Source of the DNA: Bacillus hominis | Lineage (GTDB): Bacteria > Bacillota > Bacilli > Bacillales > Bacillaceae_G | Reading direction: 5' to 3' | Length of the DNA: 32,690 nt | Assembly (NCBI RefSeq): GCF_018332515.1 | Contig: NZ_BOQD01000170.1 | Coordinates: forward strand, 1-32,690 | Shown: positions 1 to 9,660 of the stretch, piece after piece | How the letters are laid out: every line of letters starts with the position of its first letter | Position numbering within the stretch: position 1 is the stretch's first letter | Notes under the pieces: generated by a model | What the model saw: the letters and a program-made list of their open reading frames with translations, nothing else | Database searches by the model: none | What the model was told of the DNA's origin: nothing | Translations under genes and position numbers: made by a program

Positions 1-100
1 TATTATATCAATTCTCTTAAAAAACTTCGAAGATTATATACATAAAGATAATTCTTTTTCAAATAATAAATGTACCATCATTTGGAAAGAAGGCCGATGT

Positions 101-2218
101 ATGAAGAAAGTAAAGTGGACTTTATTAGGTGGGTTAGCAACGTTTGTATTAGCAATTGTACTTTATAAACTTATTGTGTTAACTGGTGGCTATATGATGG
201 ATGAAAAGCAGCTCGTTTTCCATTCTTCATCACGTATCGTTGGCCAGAAAGGAAAAGAAATTACGAAATTATACGTAGAAAATAGAGAACTCGTGCCAGT
301 CGAGCAAATTCCGAAGTATGTGCAGCAGGCGTTTGTTGCGGTGGAAGATTCTCGTTTTTATGAGCATCAGGGAATTGATTATCCATCTATATTCAGGGCT
401 CTCTATAAAGATACGTTAGCTGGTGAAAAGGTAGAGGGCGGTAGTACCATTACGCAGCAACTCGCTAAAAATGTCTTCTTAACTCGTGAAAAAACATTTA
501 CGCGCAAATTGAAGGAAGTCGCAATTTCCCTTCAATTAGAGCAAAAATATACGAAGCAGCAAATTCTTGAAATGTATATGAATCATATTTATTTTGGCCA
601 TGGGGCTTACGGTATTCAAGCGGCAGCAAAGTTGTATTTTAATAAAAATGTTGAGGATTTAACAGTAGAAGAAGGGGCAATGCTCGCAGGTCTTCCGAAG
701 TCACCAAACGGATATTCACCGTATTTCTCTCCAGAGAAGAGTAAGGAGCGCCGTGATCTTGTATTGTCACTTATGCATAAACAGGGCTATTTGACTGCAG
801 AAGAAAGCGTTCGTCATCAAGGAAAGACAATTGCTCTATATAAAAACTTAGATGAGAATGAGCTCGCATATATGCCGTATATTGATATGGTCATAGATGA
901 AGCAGCTCGTTTATACGGATTGTCTCATCAAGAAGTACTTCGTGGGGGATATACGTTTGTCGTACCGATGGATGAAAAGATTCAAAAGGTAGCGTATAAC
1001 CAGTTTCAAGATGCAAGGAATTTCCCTGGTAAAGAAGAGGGGGCACAAGGTGCATTTTTATTAATGGATAATCGTACGGGCGGGATTAAAGCTGCGATTG
1101 GCGGAAGAAAGTATGTCCCGAGAGGATTTAATCGTGTTTTTGCAAAAAGACAGCCGGGCTCTGTTTTAAAACCACTTATCGTTTATGCACCAGCATTAGA
1201 AACGAAAAAGTATAATCCGTATTCGTTATTAACAAATGAAAAAGCTTCTTTTGAAGGTTATGAACCTCGAAATTACAATCGTCAATATACGAAAGAAATG
1301 ACGATGTATGATGCAATTTTAGAGTCAGCAAACGTACCGGCAGTTTCTTTATTAAATGAGTTAGGGGTAGAAGAAGGTAAGCAATATTTAGAGAAAGGGA
1401 ATGTTCATATTGCGGACGCTGGTTTAAGTACAGCGCTTGGTGGGCTGAAAAATGGCGTTTCAACATTAGAGCTTGTAAAAATGTATCGTGCATTTTTAGC
1501 AAACGGAAATATTATTGAGCCGCACGTTATTGATAAGGTGTTAAATAGACACGGCGCAGTCATTGGGGAATCCCCAAAAGTAGAGACGAAAATTTTCTCG
1601 AAACAAACGGCATGGTATATGACGAAAATGTTAGAAGGAGTTGTGAAGGAAGGGACAGCCAAAGTAGGTGTATATAACGGTGCGTTGGCTGGAAAAACGG
1701 GTACAACTTCATTGCCAAATGATGATAATGGAGCAAGGGATATGTGGTTTGTTGGATATACGCCGAATTTAGTGGGGGCAGTTTGGGTCGGCTATGATCG
1801 CACAGATAATGAGCACCAATTACAAGGCGAAAGTGCATCTGCTACGAAGTTATTTAAGAAAATTTTAACGAGGGCAAATGTAGAACAGAAAGAAAAGTTT
1901 ATGCAGCCAGAAGGTGTGGAAACGATTGGTGCTCCAATTCGTTTACGCAAGATTGAAGATGTAAAAATGAAACTATCGTTTAGTCCTTTCGGTTTATTTA
2001 AAACAAAATTAAGTTGGACACCACTTCCAGATGAAAGAATTATGTATCGCATTTATAGAGTGGAAAACGGAATTCATACGCATGTAGGTACTGTAGCAGG
2101 TGCTGGAGAATATGAGGAAAAGTTTATTAATATATTCTCAAAATCGAGTTTTTACGTTGTGCCATATAACACACAAACGAACCGCGAGGGAGAAAAGTCA
2201 AAAGTAGCTAAACCGTAG
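101..2218 (+). CDS. pbpF: Class A penicillin-binding protein (transglycosylase/transpeptidase)
   Basis: A bifunctional peptidoglycan synthase that polymerises lipid II and cross-links stem peptides at the outer face of the membrane. Residues about 7-29 form a single membrane anchor. The GT51 glycosyltransferase domain shows the catalytic EDSRFYEHQG (Glu82) and GGSTITQQLAKN (113-124) motifs. The transpeptidase domain has the active-site SVLK (Ser354), SAN (409-411) and KTGTT (532-536) motifs. The last 60 or so residues look like a fibronectin-III-like tail. Length (705 aa) is close to B. subtilis PbpF, and in B. subtilis pbpF also sits directly before hemE, which supports the symbol. The ATG at 101 follows an AGAAGG ribosome-binding site. 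All catalytic motifs are intact, so it is probably functional. It is transcribed in the same direction as hemE, with a 189-bp gap. Confidence 0.95.
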   Translation: MKKVKWTLLGGLATFVLAIVLYKLIVLTGGYMMDEKQLVFHSSSRIVGQKGKEITKLYVENRELVPVEQIPKYVQQAFVAVEDSRFYEHQGIDYPSIFRALYKDTLAGEKVEGGSTITQQLAKNVFLTREKTFTRKLKEVAISLQLEQKYTKQQILEMYMNHIYFGHGAYGIQAAAKLYFNKNVEDLTVEEGAMLAGLPKSPNGYSPYFSPEKSKERRDLVLSLMHKQGYLTAEESVRHQGKTIALYKNLDENELAYMPYIDMVIDEAARLYGLSHQEVLRGGYTFVVPMDEKIQKVAYNQFQDARNFPGKEEGAQGAFLLMDNRTGGIKAAIGGRKYVPRGFNRVFAKRQPGSVLKPLIVYAPALETKKYNPYSLLTNEKASFEGYEPRNYNRQYTKEMTMYDAILESANVPAVSLLNELGVEEGKQYLEKGNVHIADAGLSTALGGLKNGVSTLELVKMYRAFLANGNIIEPHVIDKVLNRHGAVIGESPKVETKIFSKQTAWYMTKMLEGVVKEGTAKVGVYNGALAGKTGTTSLPNDDNGARDMWFVGYTPNLVGAVWVGYDRTDNEHQLQGESASATKLFKKILTRANVEQKEKFMQPEGVETIGAPIRLRKIEDVKMKLSFSPFGLFKTKLSWTPLPDERIMYRIYRVENGIHTHVGTVAGAGEYEEKFINIFSKSSFYVVPYNTQTNREGEKSKVAKP

Positions 2219-2407
2219 TTTTTCTCTGTGCTATAATAAGAATGTTGTGAAAATAGTAAACGGTTTTACGAATGTTTGTGTCAATTTCATGAACAACGTA
2301 CATAATGTTATGCATTTTGTTTTTACAAGCTGTATAGTAAAAAAAGATAAATATCGGAATAGAACGTATTTAAAGAAAAAGCATTGGTAAGGAAGGGAGC
2401 TAGGGTC

Positions 2408-3454
2408 TTGGTAAGAACTATAAATGAGACATTTTTAAAAGCATGTAAGGGGGAACGCACGGAGTATGTACCAGCATGGTATATGCGACAAGCAGGTCGT
2501 TCACAGCCGGAATATAGAAAGATAAAAGAGAAATATTCTTTATTTGAAATTACACATAATCCAGAGTTGTGCGCTTATGTTACAAAGTTGCCAGTTGATC
2601 AATATAACGTAGATGCAGCAATTCTTTATAAAGATATTATGTCACCACTACCTGCAATTGGTGTTGATGTTGAAATTAAATCTGGTATTGGCCCAGTAAT
2701 CGATAATCCAATCCGTTCTTTACAAGACGTAGAAAAACTAGGGGAAATCAATCCAGAAGATGACGTACCGTACATACTAGATACAATTCGTTTATTAACG
2801 ACAGAAATGTTAGATGTACCGTTAATCGGTTTTTCAGGAGCTCCATTTACGTTAGCGAGCTATATGATTGAAGGCGGTCCTTCTCGTAACTACCATAATA
2901 CGAAAGCATTCATGTATGCAGAGCCGAAAGCTTGGTTCGCTTTAATGGATAAGCTTGCAGATATGGTTATTACATATTTAAAAGCGCAAATTAATGCAGG
3001 AGCAAAAGCTGTTCAAATTTTCGATTCTTGGGTTGGAACAGTAAATGTAGCGGATTATCGCATATTTATTAAACCAGCGATGGAGCGTATTTTTGCAGAA
3101 GTTCGACCGATGGGTGTTCCGATGATTATGCACGGCGTTGGCGCTGCACACTTAGTGAATGAATGGCACGACTTACCGCTTGATGTAGTAGGTTTAGATT
3201 GGCGTTTACCAATCGAAGAAGCGCGTGCACGCGGCGTTCATAAGGCGGTACAAGGAAATATGGACCCTTCATTCTTATTAGCGCCTTGGTCTGTTATTGA
3301 AGAACATGTAAAAGGTATTTTAGATCAAGGGATGAAAGAGCCTGGTTACATCTTTAACTTAGGTCACGGTGTATTCCCAGAAGTAAATCCAGATACATTA
3401 AAACGCTTAACTACATTTATTCATGAATACTCTAAAGAACAGTTAGCGAAGTAA
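2408..3454 (+). CDS. hemE: Uroporphyrinogen decarboxylase
   Basis: Converts uroporphyrinogen III to coproporphyrinogen III by removing four carboxyl groups, in the cytoplasm. The UroD signature [10 protein letters not shown] lies near the N-terminus, and the later GVGAAH and [10 protein letters not shown] segments are typical of the family's TIM barrel. A reading from the TTG at 2384 is possible, but GGAAGGGAG at 2391-2399 sits 8 nt before the TTG at 2408. That gives a 348-residue protein beginning MVRTINE, so 2408 is chosen. It is the first gene of the hemE-hemH-hemY operon: hemH follows after only 14 nt and has its own AAAGGAGA site. No strong promoter was identified upstream; a TATAAT-like hexamer just after pbpF lacks a good -35. 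Confidence 0.96.
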   Translation: MVRTINETFLKACKGERTEYVPAWYMRQAGRSQPEYRKIKEKYSLFEITHNPELCAYVTKLPVDQYNVDAAILYKDIMSPLPAIGVDVEIKSGIGPVIDNPIRSLQDVEKLGEINPEDDVPYILDTIRLLTTEMLDVPLIGFSGAPFTLASYMIEGGPSRNYHNTKAFMYAEPKAWFALMDKLADMVITYLKAQINAGAKAVQIFDSWVGTVNVADYRIFIKPAMERIFAEVRPMGVPMIMHGVGAAHLVNEWHDLPLDVVGLDWRLPIEEARARGVHKAVQGNMDPSFLLAPWSVIEEHVKGILDQGMKEPGYIFNLGHGVFPEVNPDTLKRLTTFIHEYSKEQLAK

Positions 3455-3468
3455 AGGAGAATTGCTGT

Positions 3469-4404
3469 ATGAAAAAGAAAATTGGTTTGCTTGTAATGGC
3501 ATACGGAACGCCATATAAAGAAGAAGATATTGAACGTTACTATACACATATTCGCAGAGGAAGAAAGCCAAGTCCTGAAATGCTAGAAGATTTAACAGAG
3601 CGTTACCGTGCAATTGGTGGTATTTCTCCTTTAGCTACTATTACATTAGAGCAAGCTAAAAAGTTAGAGACGCGTTTAAATGAAGTACAAGATGAAGTAG
3701 AGTATCATATGTATCTTGGTTTAAAGCATATTGAACCGTTTATTGAAGATGCAGTACAAGCTATGCATAACGATGGAATAGAAGATGCAATCGCATTAGT
3801 TCTTGCACCTCACTATTCTACTTTTAGCGTGAAGTCGTATGTAGGACGAGCACAAGAAGAAGCTGAGAAACTTGGAAACTTAACAATTCATGGCATCGAC
3901 AGCTGGTATAAAGAACCGAAATTCATCCAGTACTGGGTTGATGCAGTGAAAGGTATATATAACGGTATGTCAGAAGCAGAACGTGAAAAAGCAGTGTTAA
4001 TCGTGTCTGCACATAGCTTACCAGAAAAAATTATCGCAATGGGCGATCCATATCCAGATCAATTAAACGAAACAGCGGATTATATTGCAAGGGGCGCTGA
4101 AGTAGCAAACTATGCAGTAGGTTGGCAAAGTGCTGGAAATACGCCAGATCCTTGGATTGGTCCGGATGTACAAGATTTAACGAGAGAACTAAATGAAAAG
4201 TACGGATACAGTTCATTCGTATATGCACCAGTTGGATTTGTCGCTGAACATTTAGAAGTTTTATATGACAACGACTTTGAGTGTAAATTTGTAACGGATG
4301 AAATTGGCGCGAAATATTATCGTCCAGAAATGCCAAATGCATCGGACGCATTTATTGATTGCTTAACAGATGTTGTATTAAAGAAAAAAGAATCTGTATT
4401 GTAA
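3469..4404 (+). CDS. hemH: Coproporphyrin III ferrochelatase
   Basis: Inserts Fe2+ into the porphyrin. In Firmicutes the physiological substrate is coproporphyrin III (CpfC), giving coprohaem that HemQ, not in this window, decarboxylates to haem. The sequence shows the family motif [10 protein letters not shown] with the catalytic histidine (His182 here), and the [13 protein letters not shown] segment with the conserved glutamate (Glu260). Length 311 aa matches the soluble bacillar enzymes. ATG at 3469 is preceded by AAAGGAGA. It is the middle gene of a tight operon, with a 19-nt gap to hemY that holds that gene's AGGGGGAG ribosome-binding site. B. cereus-group genomes are known to carry a second hemH copy elsewhere; which copy is dominant cannot be judged here. 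Confidence 0.95.
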   Translation: MKKKIGLLVMAYGTPYKEEDIERYYTHIRRGRKPSPEMLEDLTERYRAIGGISPLATITLEQAKKLETRLNEVQDEVEYHMYLGLKHIEPFIEDAVQAMHNDGIEDAIALVLAPHYSTFSVKSYVGRAQEEAEKLGNLTIHGIDSWYKEPKFIQYWVDAVKGIYNGMSEAEREKAVLIVSAHSLPEKIIAMGDPYPDQLNETADYIARGAEVANYAVGWQSAGNTPDPWIGPDVQDLTRELNEKYGYSSFVYAPVGFVAEHLEVLYDNDFECKFVTDEIGAKYYRPEMPNASDAFIDCLTDVVLKKKESVL

Positions 4405-4423
4405 AAAGAAAGGGGGAGCTTAC

Positions 4424-5845
4424 TTGAGGAAAAAAGTTGTGATCGTCGGCGGTGGCATTACAGGCTTATCGACAGCGTATTACTTACAACAAGAAATTCG
4501 CGAAAAAAACTTGCCGATCGATACATTACTTATAGAAGCATCGGGTAAACTTGGCGGGAAAATTCAAACCGTTCGAAAAGATGGATTTACAATTGAACGC
4601 GGACCGGATTCTTTCTTAGCAAGAAAAGAAAGTGCAGCTAAGTTAGTGAGAGAATTAGGCCTTGGTGATGAAATTGTAGAGAATACGACCGGTAAATCAT
4701 TCGTTCTCGTAAACAATCGGTTACATAAAATGCCGAGCGGATCAATGATGGGAATTCCGACGCAAATTACTCCGTTTCTATTTTCCGGCTTGTTCTCCCC
4801 AATTGGTAAATTAAGAGCTGGTTTTGACTTATTAATGCCTAGATCAAAACCAGTATCTGACCAATCACTCGGGCAGTTTTTCAGACATCGCCTCGGAAAC
4901 GAAGTAGTTGAAAATTTAATAGAACCATTATTATCTGGTGTTTATGCTGGGGATATTGATGAAATGAGTCTTATGTCTACATTCCCGCAGTTATATCAAA
5001 TTGAGCAAAAACATCGTAGTATTTCACTTGGCATGCGTACGCTCGCTCCAAAGGAAGAGAAGGCTGCACCGAAAAAGGGAATCTTCCAAACGGTGAAAAC
5101 CGGTTTAGAGTCTATAGTAGAATCTCTTGAAGTGAAGATTCATGAAGGTACGGTAATGAAGGGAACGCGCATTGAAAAAGTTGCAAAACTTGGTGATGGC
5201 TATACGATTACTCTTAGTAACGGAAAAGAAATCGAAGCAGATGCGATCGTTATGGCAGCCTCACACAAAGTATTGCCATCTATGTTTGCCCAGTACAAGC
5301 AGTTCCGTTTTTTCCGCAACATTCCGTCCACATCAGTTGCAAACGTGGCACTTGCTTTCCAAAAGTCTGCAATTCAGCGTGATATTGATGGTACGGGATT
5401 TGTCGTATCAAGAAATAGTGATTACACGATTACAGCGTGTACGTGGACACATAAAAAATGGCCACATACAACGCCAGAAGGAAAAGCGCTTCTTCGCTGT
5501 TACGTCGGACGCCCAGGTGATGAAGCGATTGTTGAACAAACTGACGAAGAAATTGTGCAGCTCGTATTAGAGGATTTACAAAAGACAATGGATATTACAG
5601 AGGATCCAGAGTTTACAATGGTAAGCCGATGGAAAGAAGCGATGCCTCAATATACAGTAGGTCATAAAGAGCGAATGAAGAAGCTCACAACATTTATGGA
5701 GAAAGAATTGCCAGGTGTGTATTTAGCAGGTAGTTCTTACGCTGGTTCTGGTCTTCCGGCTTGTATTGAGCAAGGTGAGTTAGCGGCAAAGCGGGTAGTA
5801 TTTCATTTAGAGAAGGTAGCGGAAACTGAGTTAGTTGCACATTAA
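4424..5845 (+). CDS. hemY: Coproporphyrinogen III oxidase (HemY/CgoX)
   Basis: An FAD-dependent flavoprotein that oxidises coproporphyrinogen III to coproporphyrin III with O2, supplying HemH. The N-terminus is a dinucleotide-binding fold, VVIVGGGITGLSTAYYL. The C-terminus carries the second FAD signature, GVYLAGSSYAGSGLPACIEQG. Length 473 aa is normal for the bacillar enzyme. Translation starts at a TTG at 4424, supported by AGGGGGAG seven bases before it; no in-frame ATG fits better. It is the last gene of the operon and is followed by a strong terminator. Older annotations call this family protoporphyrinogen oxidase; the coproporphyrinogen assignment follows from established work on Gram-positive HemY. 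Confidence 0.95.
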   Translation: MRKKVVIVGGGITGLSTAYYLQQEIREKNLPIDTLLIEASGKLGGKIQTVRKDGFTIERGPDSFLARKESAAKLVRELGLGDEIVENTTGKSFVLVNNRLHKMPSGSMMGIPTQITPFLFSGLFSPIGKLRAGFDLLMPRSKPVSDQSLGQFFRHRLGNEVVENLIEPLLSGVYAGDIDEMSLMSTFPQLYQIEQKHRSISLGMRTLAPKEEKAAPKKGIFQTVKTGLESIVESLEVKIHEGTVMKGTRIEKVAKLGDGYTITLSNGKEIEADAIVMAASHKVLPSMFAQYKQFRFFRNIPSTSVANVALAFQKSAIQRDIDGTGFVVSRNSDYTITACTWTHKKWPHTTPEGKALLRCYVGRPGDEAIVEQTDEEIVQLVLEDLQKTMDITEDPEFTMVSRWKEAMPQYTVGHKERMKKLTTFMEKELPGVYLAGSSYAGSGLPACIEQGELAAKRVVFHLEKVAETELVAH

Positions 5846-5859
5846 AATATTTCAAACGA

Positions 5860-5893
5860 AACGCCTTCAATTATATTGAAGGCGTTTTGTTTA
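5860..5893 (+). terminator. Rho-independent terminator of hemEHY
   Basis: A perfect 11-bp stem (AACGCCTTCAA / TTGAAGGCGTT, loop TTATA) is followed by a T-rich run. It lies 14 bases after the hemY stop. Confidence 0.9.
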
Positions 5894-5936
5894 TTGGATA
5901 AAATACTTGTTAGTCAATAAACCTATATAACTTATT

Positions 5937-5965
5937 TTGTATTATAGTTTGAAAGCTTGTAAATT
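5937..5965 (+). promoter_or_regulatory. Possible sigma-A promoter for the secreted nuclease gene
   Basis: TTGTAT and TAAATT are separated by 17 bases, about 100 bases before the nuclease start. The hexamers are weak in an AT-rich stretch. A second candidate -10, TATGAT, lies nearer 6020. Confidence 0.3.
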
Positions 5966-6068
5966 AAATAAATTTTTTGTAAAATTTGTCGAAAAAATGT
6001 TCTATATAACGAATCGTTTGATATGATAGACATGTTGAGAAAATATGAAATAGGGAGAGGAAATGGCT

Positions 6069-8429
6069 GTGAAGAAATTATTAAGCGTCTTTTTATCATT
6101 ATTGCTATTGCTTTCATTTACTGGAACTTTAGCGCAGGCAGAAGAAACGACTTCTATGTCAGTAGAAAAAGCAATTCAAGTATTTAAGCAGCAAGGGAAA
6201 ACGAAGGGGATAGTGGAAGGATATATCGTTGGATATACACAAGGTCCTTCTAAATACACGAAGGATCCGGCTAAGTTTGACGACACAAATGTGGCAATTG
6301 CTGATTCGCCAAACGAAATGAATCCAGATAAAATCATGCCTGTTCAATTGCCAAAAGGCGATGTGAGATCAGCAGTAAACGTGAAAGATCACCCTGAAAA
6401 TATCGGGAAGAAAGTACAGTTAACAGGGACGCTTGAGTTATATTTCGGTAGTCCTGGTTTAAAATCAGTAACAGCTCATAAGTTTCAAGGAGAAGAACAA
6501 AACCGCGTTAGCGATGTAGTAGCTTCGCCAAATGGCGGGGAAGTTGCAAAAGGGACAGCGGTAACATTAACAACGAATACAGAAGGAGCAACGATCTACT
6601 ATACGTTAGATGGCTCTAATCCTACAAATAAAAGCGTTCGTTATAACGGACAAATTGTAGTGAATGAGAATAGTGTAGTGAAAGCAATCGCAGAAAAAGA
6701 AGGACTTACTTCTTCAGCAGTTTCGACATTTTCATTTATTATCGTAAACAATGAACCAGTTCGTATTCATGATATTCAAGGAAAATCACATATTTCTCCT
6801 TACAATGGGAAAAAAGTAAACAATGTGGAAGGCGTTGTCACAGCGCTTGATAAAAACGGTTTTTATATAGAAGATAATCAGCCGGATAATGATCCAGCTA
6901 CTTCAGAAGGTATGTACGTATACAAAAAAGATGCGAATGTAGCGGTAGGAGACCTTGTCCAAGTTGATGGAGCAGTAGAAGAATATGTTGGGCCTGGATA
7001 TGCAGAACGCTTTGAAACAGACTTAACGACGACAGAAATTAAAGCGAGCCGCGTTGCTGTAATCGCAAAAGATCAACTTTTACCAGCACCGATTGTACTT
7101 GGAGAAAACGGTGTAAAAATCCCAGATCAAATTATCGATAATGATGCATTCGGTTTATTTGATCCAAATGAAGATGCAATTGATTTTTATGAGAGTGTAG
7201 AAGGTATGCGCGTTACGATGCCAACACCAAAAATTATCGCTCCTCAGAAAAATGGTAACTTATATGTAACAGTAAAAAATGGTGGGGATAAAGTTATAAC
7301 GAAGTATGGCACACCGCTATTAGATAAAGAGCAATTAAACCCAGAGCGTCTTTCTGTAAAAGTACCTCGTGATTATGTGGCAAAAGTAGGCGATACTTTC
7401 ACTGGAGATATAACAGGGGTAGTAGGATATGATTACGGTTCGTTCCGTATTTCGCCAGTAACAGAATTACCATCTGTAGTAGACGGTGGGTTTAAGCAAG
7501 TGGGGGCAAATATTCAGCCGCGTCTTGATAAATTAACAGTTGCTACATATAATATTGAAAACTTCTCAGCGAACAAAAAAGAAACAACAGATGAAAAAGT
7601 AAAAGCATTAGCTTATTCTATTAAATACAACTTAAAAATGCCCGATATTATCGGTGTAGAGGAAATGCAAGATAATAATGGATCAATTAATGACGGTACA
7701 ACAGATGCTTCTTTAAGTGCAAAACGTATTATTGATGCCGTATTAGAAATTCGTGGGCCGAAGTATGAGTATGTAGAAATTGCGCCAAGCAACAATCAAG
7801 ACGGAGGAGCACCAGGAGCGAACATTCGCGTCGGTTTCTTCTATAACCCATCGCGTGTGAAATTAGCGACAGTACCAAAGTTACTAGATAAAAATGTAGT
7901 TCGTATTGGAGACGAAAATCCTTTATTTGAAAGTACACGTAAACCGTTAGCGGCAGAATTTACGTTCCAAGGACAAAACGTTGTTGTCGTTGCAAATCAC
8001 TTAAACTCAAAACTAGGAGATGCAACGCCATTTGGAAAAGTGCAACCGCTCGTATTAAAGAGTGAAGAAAAACGAGTTCAATTAGCACAAGAAGTGAATC
8101 ATTTCGTACAAGGTATTCAGAAAAAGAATACGAATGCACCGGTTGTTGTATTAGGTGATATGAATGACTTTGAATTCTCTAAACCACTGGAGGCACTAGA
8201 GGGAACGATATTAAAAGATATGTTAAACACAGTGCCGAAAGAGAATCGTTACACGTACATTCATGAAGGTAACGCACAAGTGTTAGATCATATTTTAGTA
8301 ACAAATAACATTGCACCGCACACAATTGTAGACCCAGTACACTTAAACTCAAACATTATGAAAGAGCACGGACGTGTAAGTGACCACGACCCAGTACTTG
8401 CTCAAATTGATTTGAAGAAGGCTTCTTAA
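6069..8429 (+). CDS. Secreted endonuclease/exonuclease/phosphatase-fold protein with OB-fold and chitobiase-C-like modules
   Basis: An exported multidomain protein of about 786 aa. A Sec signal peptide (basic MKK, hydrophobic core, then AQA-EE as the likely cleavage site) is followed by a DUF6359-like domain (roughly 30-140). Next comes a chitobiase/beta-hexosaminidase C-terminal-type module with the motif TIYYTLDGSNPT, then a YhcR-type OB-fold region (FYIEDNQPDND). The C-terminal 300 residues are an EEP-superfamily nuclease domain: TVATYNIENF, GVEEMQDNNGS, VVVANHLNS, VVVLGDMNDF and the final SDHDP. These supply the expected Asn, Glu, His, Asp/Asn and His catalytic set. An ATG at 6063 is only two bases from GGGAGAGG; the in-frame GTG at 6069 has ideal spacing and gives the cleaner signal peptide. 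Likely role: extracellular DNA or nucleotide scavenging. The substrate is unknown, and no cell-wall anchor motif is seen. Confidence 0.88.
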   Translation: MKKLLSVFLSLLLLLSFTGTLAQAEETTSMSVEKAIQVFKQQGKTKGIVEGYIVGYTQGPSKYTKDPAKFDDTNVAIADSPNEMNPDKIMPVQLPKGDVRSAVNVKDHPENIGKKVQLTGTLELYFGSPGLKSVTAHKFQGEEQNRVSDVVASPNGGEVAKGTAVTLTTNTEGATIYYTLDGSNPTNKSVRYNGQIVVNENSVVKAIAEKEGLTSSAVSTFSFIIVNNEPVRIHDIQGKSHISPYNGKKVNNVEGVVTALDKNGFYIEDNQPDNDPATSEGMYVYKKDANVAVGDLVQVDGAVEEYVGPGYAERFETDLTTTEIKASRVAVIAKDQLLPAPIVLGENGVKIPDQIIDNDAFGLFDPNEDAIDFYESVEGMRVTMPTPKIIAPQKNGNLYVTVKNGGDKVITKYGTPLLDKEQLNPERLSVKVPRDYVAKVGDTFTGDITGVVGYDYGSFRISPVTELPSVVDGGFKQVGANIQPRLDKLTVATYNIENFSANKKETTDEKVKALAYSIKYNLKMPDIIGVEEMQDNNGSINDGTTDASLSAKRIIDAVLEIRGPKYEYVEIAPSNNQDGGAPGANIRVGFFYNPSRVKLATVPKLLDKNVVRIGDENPLFESTRKPLAAEFTFQGQNVVVVANHLNSKLGDATPFGKVQPLVLKSEEKRVQLAQEVNHFVQGIQKKNTNAPVVVLGDMNDFEFSKPLEALEGTILKDMLNTVPKENRYTYIHEGNAQVLDHILVTNNIAPHTIVDPVHLNSNIMKEHGRVSDHDPVLAQIDLKKAS

Positions 8430-8436
8430 AGTAGGG

Positions 8437-8468
8437 GAACGCTTAGGTAACTAAGCGTTCTTTCTTTA
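8437..8468 (+). terminator. Terminator of the secreted nuclease gene
   Basis: A 10-bp perfect stem GAACGCTTAG / CTAAGCGTTC with a GTAA loop is followed by TTCTTTATTT. Confidence 0.88.
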
Positions 8469-8512
8469 TTTACTTTTAAGAAACAATTATGAATGAAGAA
8501 GAGGAAGTGAAG

Positions 8513-8644
8513 ATGTTTAGAAATAGATTAGATAAAAAGATTTGTATTAAACAAATATCTCTTTATGGGGTGACCTGTTTTTTTAGCTTGATAGGTATAC
8601 GTCAGGATCCCATGCCTATCAACTCCAGAACAAAAACAACCTGA
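8513..8644 (+). CDS. Doubtful 43-residue open frame
   Basis: A short frame starting MFRNRLDKK, with GAGG about eight bases before its ATG. It encodes a basic start, one hydrophobic patch (GVTCFFSLIG) and a polar tail. Its stop falls inside the hairpin that terminates the opposite-strand LysR gene, and its middle overlaps an inverted repeat (8588-8622). I do not recognise it. It may be the residue of a mobile element or a chance frame rather than a working gene. Confidence 0.25.
   Translation: MFRNRLDKKICIKQISLYGVTCFFSLIGIRQDPMPINSRTKTT
8588..8622. repeat. Imperfect 11-bp inverted repeat
   Basis: TTGATAGGTAT and ATGCCTATCAA pair with one mismatch around a 13-base spacer. The right arm with its flank (CCCATGCCTATCAACT) resembles, from memory only, tips of IS231-type elements common in the B. 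cereus group. No transposase lies nearby, so at most this is a relic. Confidence 0.4.
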
Positions 8645-8668
8645 TTGATATACCAATCAGGTTGTTTT
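8633..8668 (-). terminator. Terminator of the LysR gene
   Basis: Stem AACAACCTGATTG / CAATCAGGTTGTT with a six-base loop. On the minus strand it directly follows the LysR stop codon, which touches the stem, and it ends in a T-run. Confidence 0.85.
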
Positions 8669-9536
8669 ATTTACACATCTGCTCTTTTAAAAAGTCAATA
8701 AAAACAGATTTTGGTCTGCCTTTTAAATAGATAAAATCAATACTAATATTAATTTTCACTGGAGGTGTCATTTCCACTCGGATCAATTCTCCATTTTCTA
8801 ATTCTTGTTTGACACAATGTTCAGGCAAGAAGCTAATGCCCATCCCTTTTATCACTAAATTTTTCGCTGTTTCCATATTATCTACTTCTAAAGATATAGT
8901 CGGGCTTACATCATTACTTGAAAATAGCCGATGAATCATGAGCCAATCCATTGATCCATAATCAAAGAAGATAAGGGGTTGTTTACTTACATGTTCTATT
9001 GTTACTTTTTCTTCTTTTAAAAATATATGATTTCGAGGCACAAAAAGGCCAATAGGGTCATTATAAAGACGAATTGATTCTACTTGAGGATGTGTTTCTG
9101 TTCGTACGATGCCAAAGTCAACTTCTTTATTAATAACCTTCTGTAAGATGTCTTGTGAATGACCAGTGACAATTTTTATTCTAACATCCTTAAATTCAGA
9201 TTTGAAACCAGGTAAAATTTCAGGGAGGATATTATTAGATATTGATGAAGCACTCCCAATTACCAAGTCATATGGAATTGTTACTTGTTGCAACCCATAC
9301 TTTGCTTCCTGATAAGATTGCAAAATTTTTTGTGCATGTGGAAAAAAATACTCTCCTTTTTCAGTTAAAGAAATCTTATTGCCATTTCGATGAAAAAGCT
9401 TTATATTAATTTCACGTTCAAGTGATTGGATACGTGCTGTTACAGAAGGTTGGGTTAAATAAAGAGCTTCGGCAGCTTTATTGAAACTACCAAGTTGACA
9501 AACATATATAAAAGCTTCAATATTTTCAATATTCAT
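8667..9536 (-). CDS. LysR-family transcriptional regulator
   Basis: A 289-residue LysR-type regulator. The N-terminal winged helix-turn-helix (roughly residues 1-60) has the typical AFIYVCQLGSFNKAAEALYL start and SVTARIQSLE recognition helix. The rest is the effector-binding domain, with GSASSISNNILPEILPGF at the start of its first lobe. The ATG at 9536 is preceded by AAGGAGCG at good spacing. It lies downstream of, and in the same direction as, the racemase-like gene, 124 bases apart with a hairpin between. It is therefore not the usual divergent arrangement of a LysR gene and its target. The racemase gene is still the natural candidate target; the inducer is unknown. Confidence 0.93.
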   Translation of the reverse strand: MNIENIEAFIYVCQLGSFNKAAEALYLTQPSVTARIQSLEREINIKLFHRNGNKISLTEKGEYFFPHAQKILQSYQEAKYGLQQVTIPYDLVIGSASSISNNILPEILPGFKSEFKDVRIKIVTGHSQDILQKVINKEVDFGIVRTETHPQVESIRLYNDPIGLFVPRNHIFLKEEKVTIEHVSKQPLIFFDYGSMDWLMIHRLFSSNDVSPTISLEVDNMETAKNLVIKGMGISFLPEHCVKQELENGELIRVEMTPPVKINISIDFIYLKGRPKSVFIDFLKEQMCK

Positions 9537-9618
9537 GTTTAAACGCTCCTTACTTTAGCTCTCTATCATCATTTACTATAACATGTACACGTAAAATCGT
9601 ATGCATCAAACATCCATA

Positions 9619-9649
9619 AAATAAGAATGCAACAATTCTGCTGCATTCC
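9619..9649 (-). terminator. Probable terminator of the racemase-like gene
   Basis: On the minus strand GAATGCA / TGCATTC form a 7-bp stem around a 10-base loop, followed by TTATTTTAT. It sits about 12 bases after the racemase stop and separates that gene from lysR. Confidence 0.65.
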
Positions 9650-9660
9650 TAACTTCTAAA

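Noticed and set aside
2219-2407. PerR/Fur box or riboswitch before hemE
   Set aside because: No matching palindrome or conserved aptamer pattern was visible; only isolated TATAAT-like hexamers were seen.
5172-5570. 132-codon plus-strand frame inside hemY
   Set aside because: It lies wholly within the intact hemY gene in another frame, has no ribosome-binding site and matches no family.
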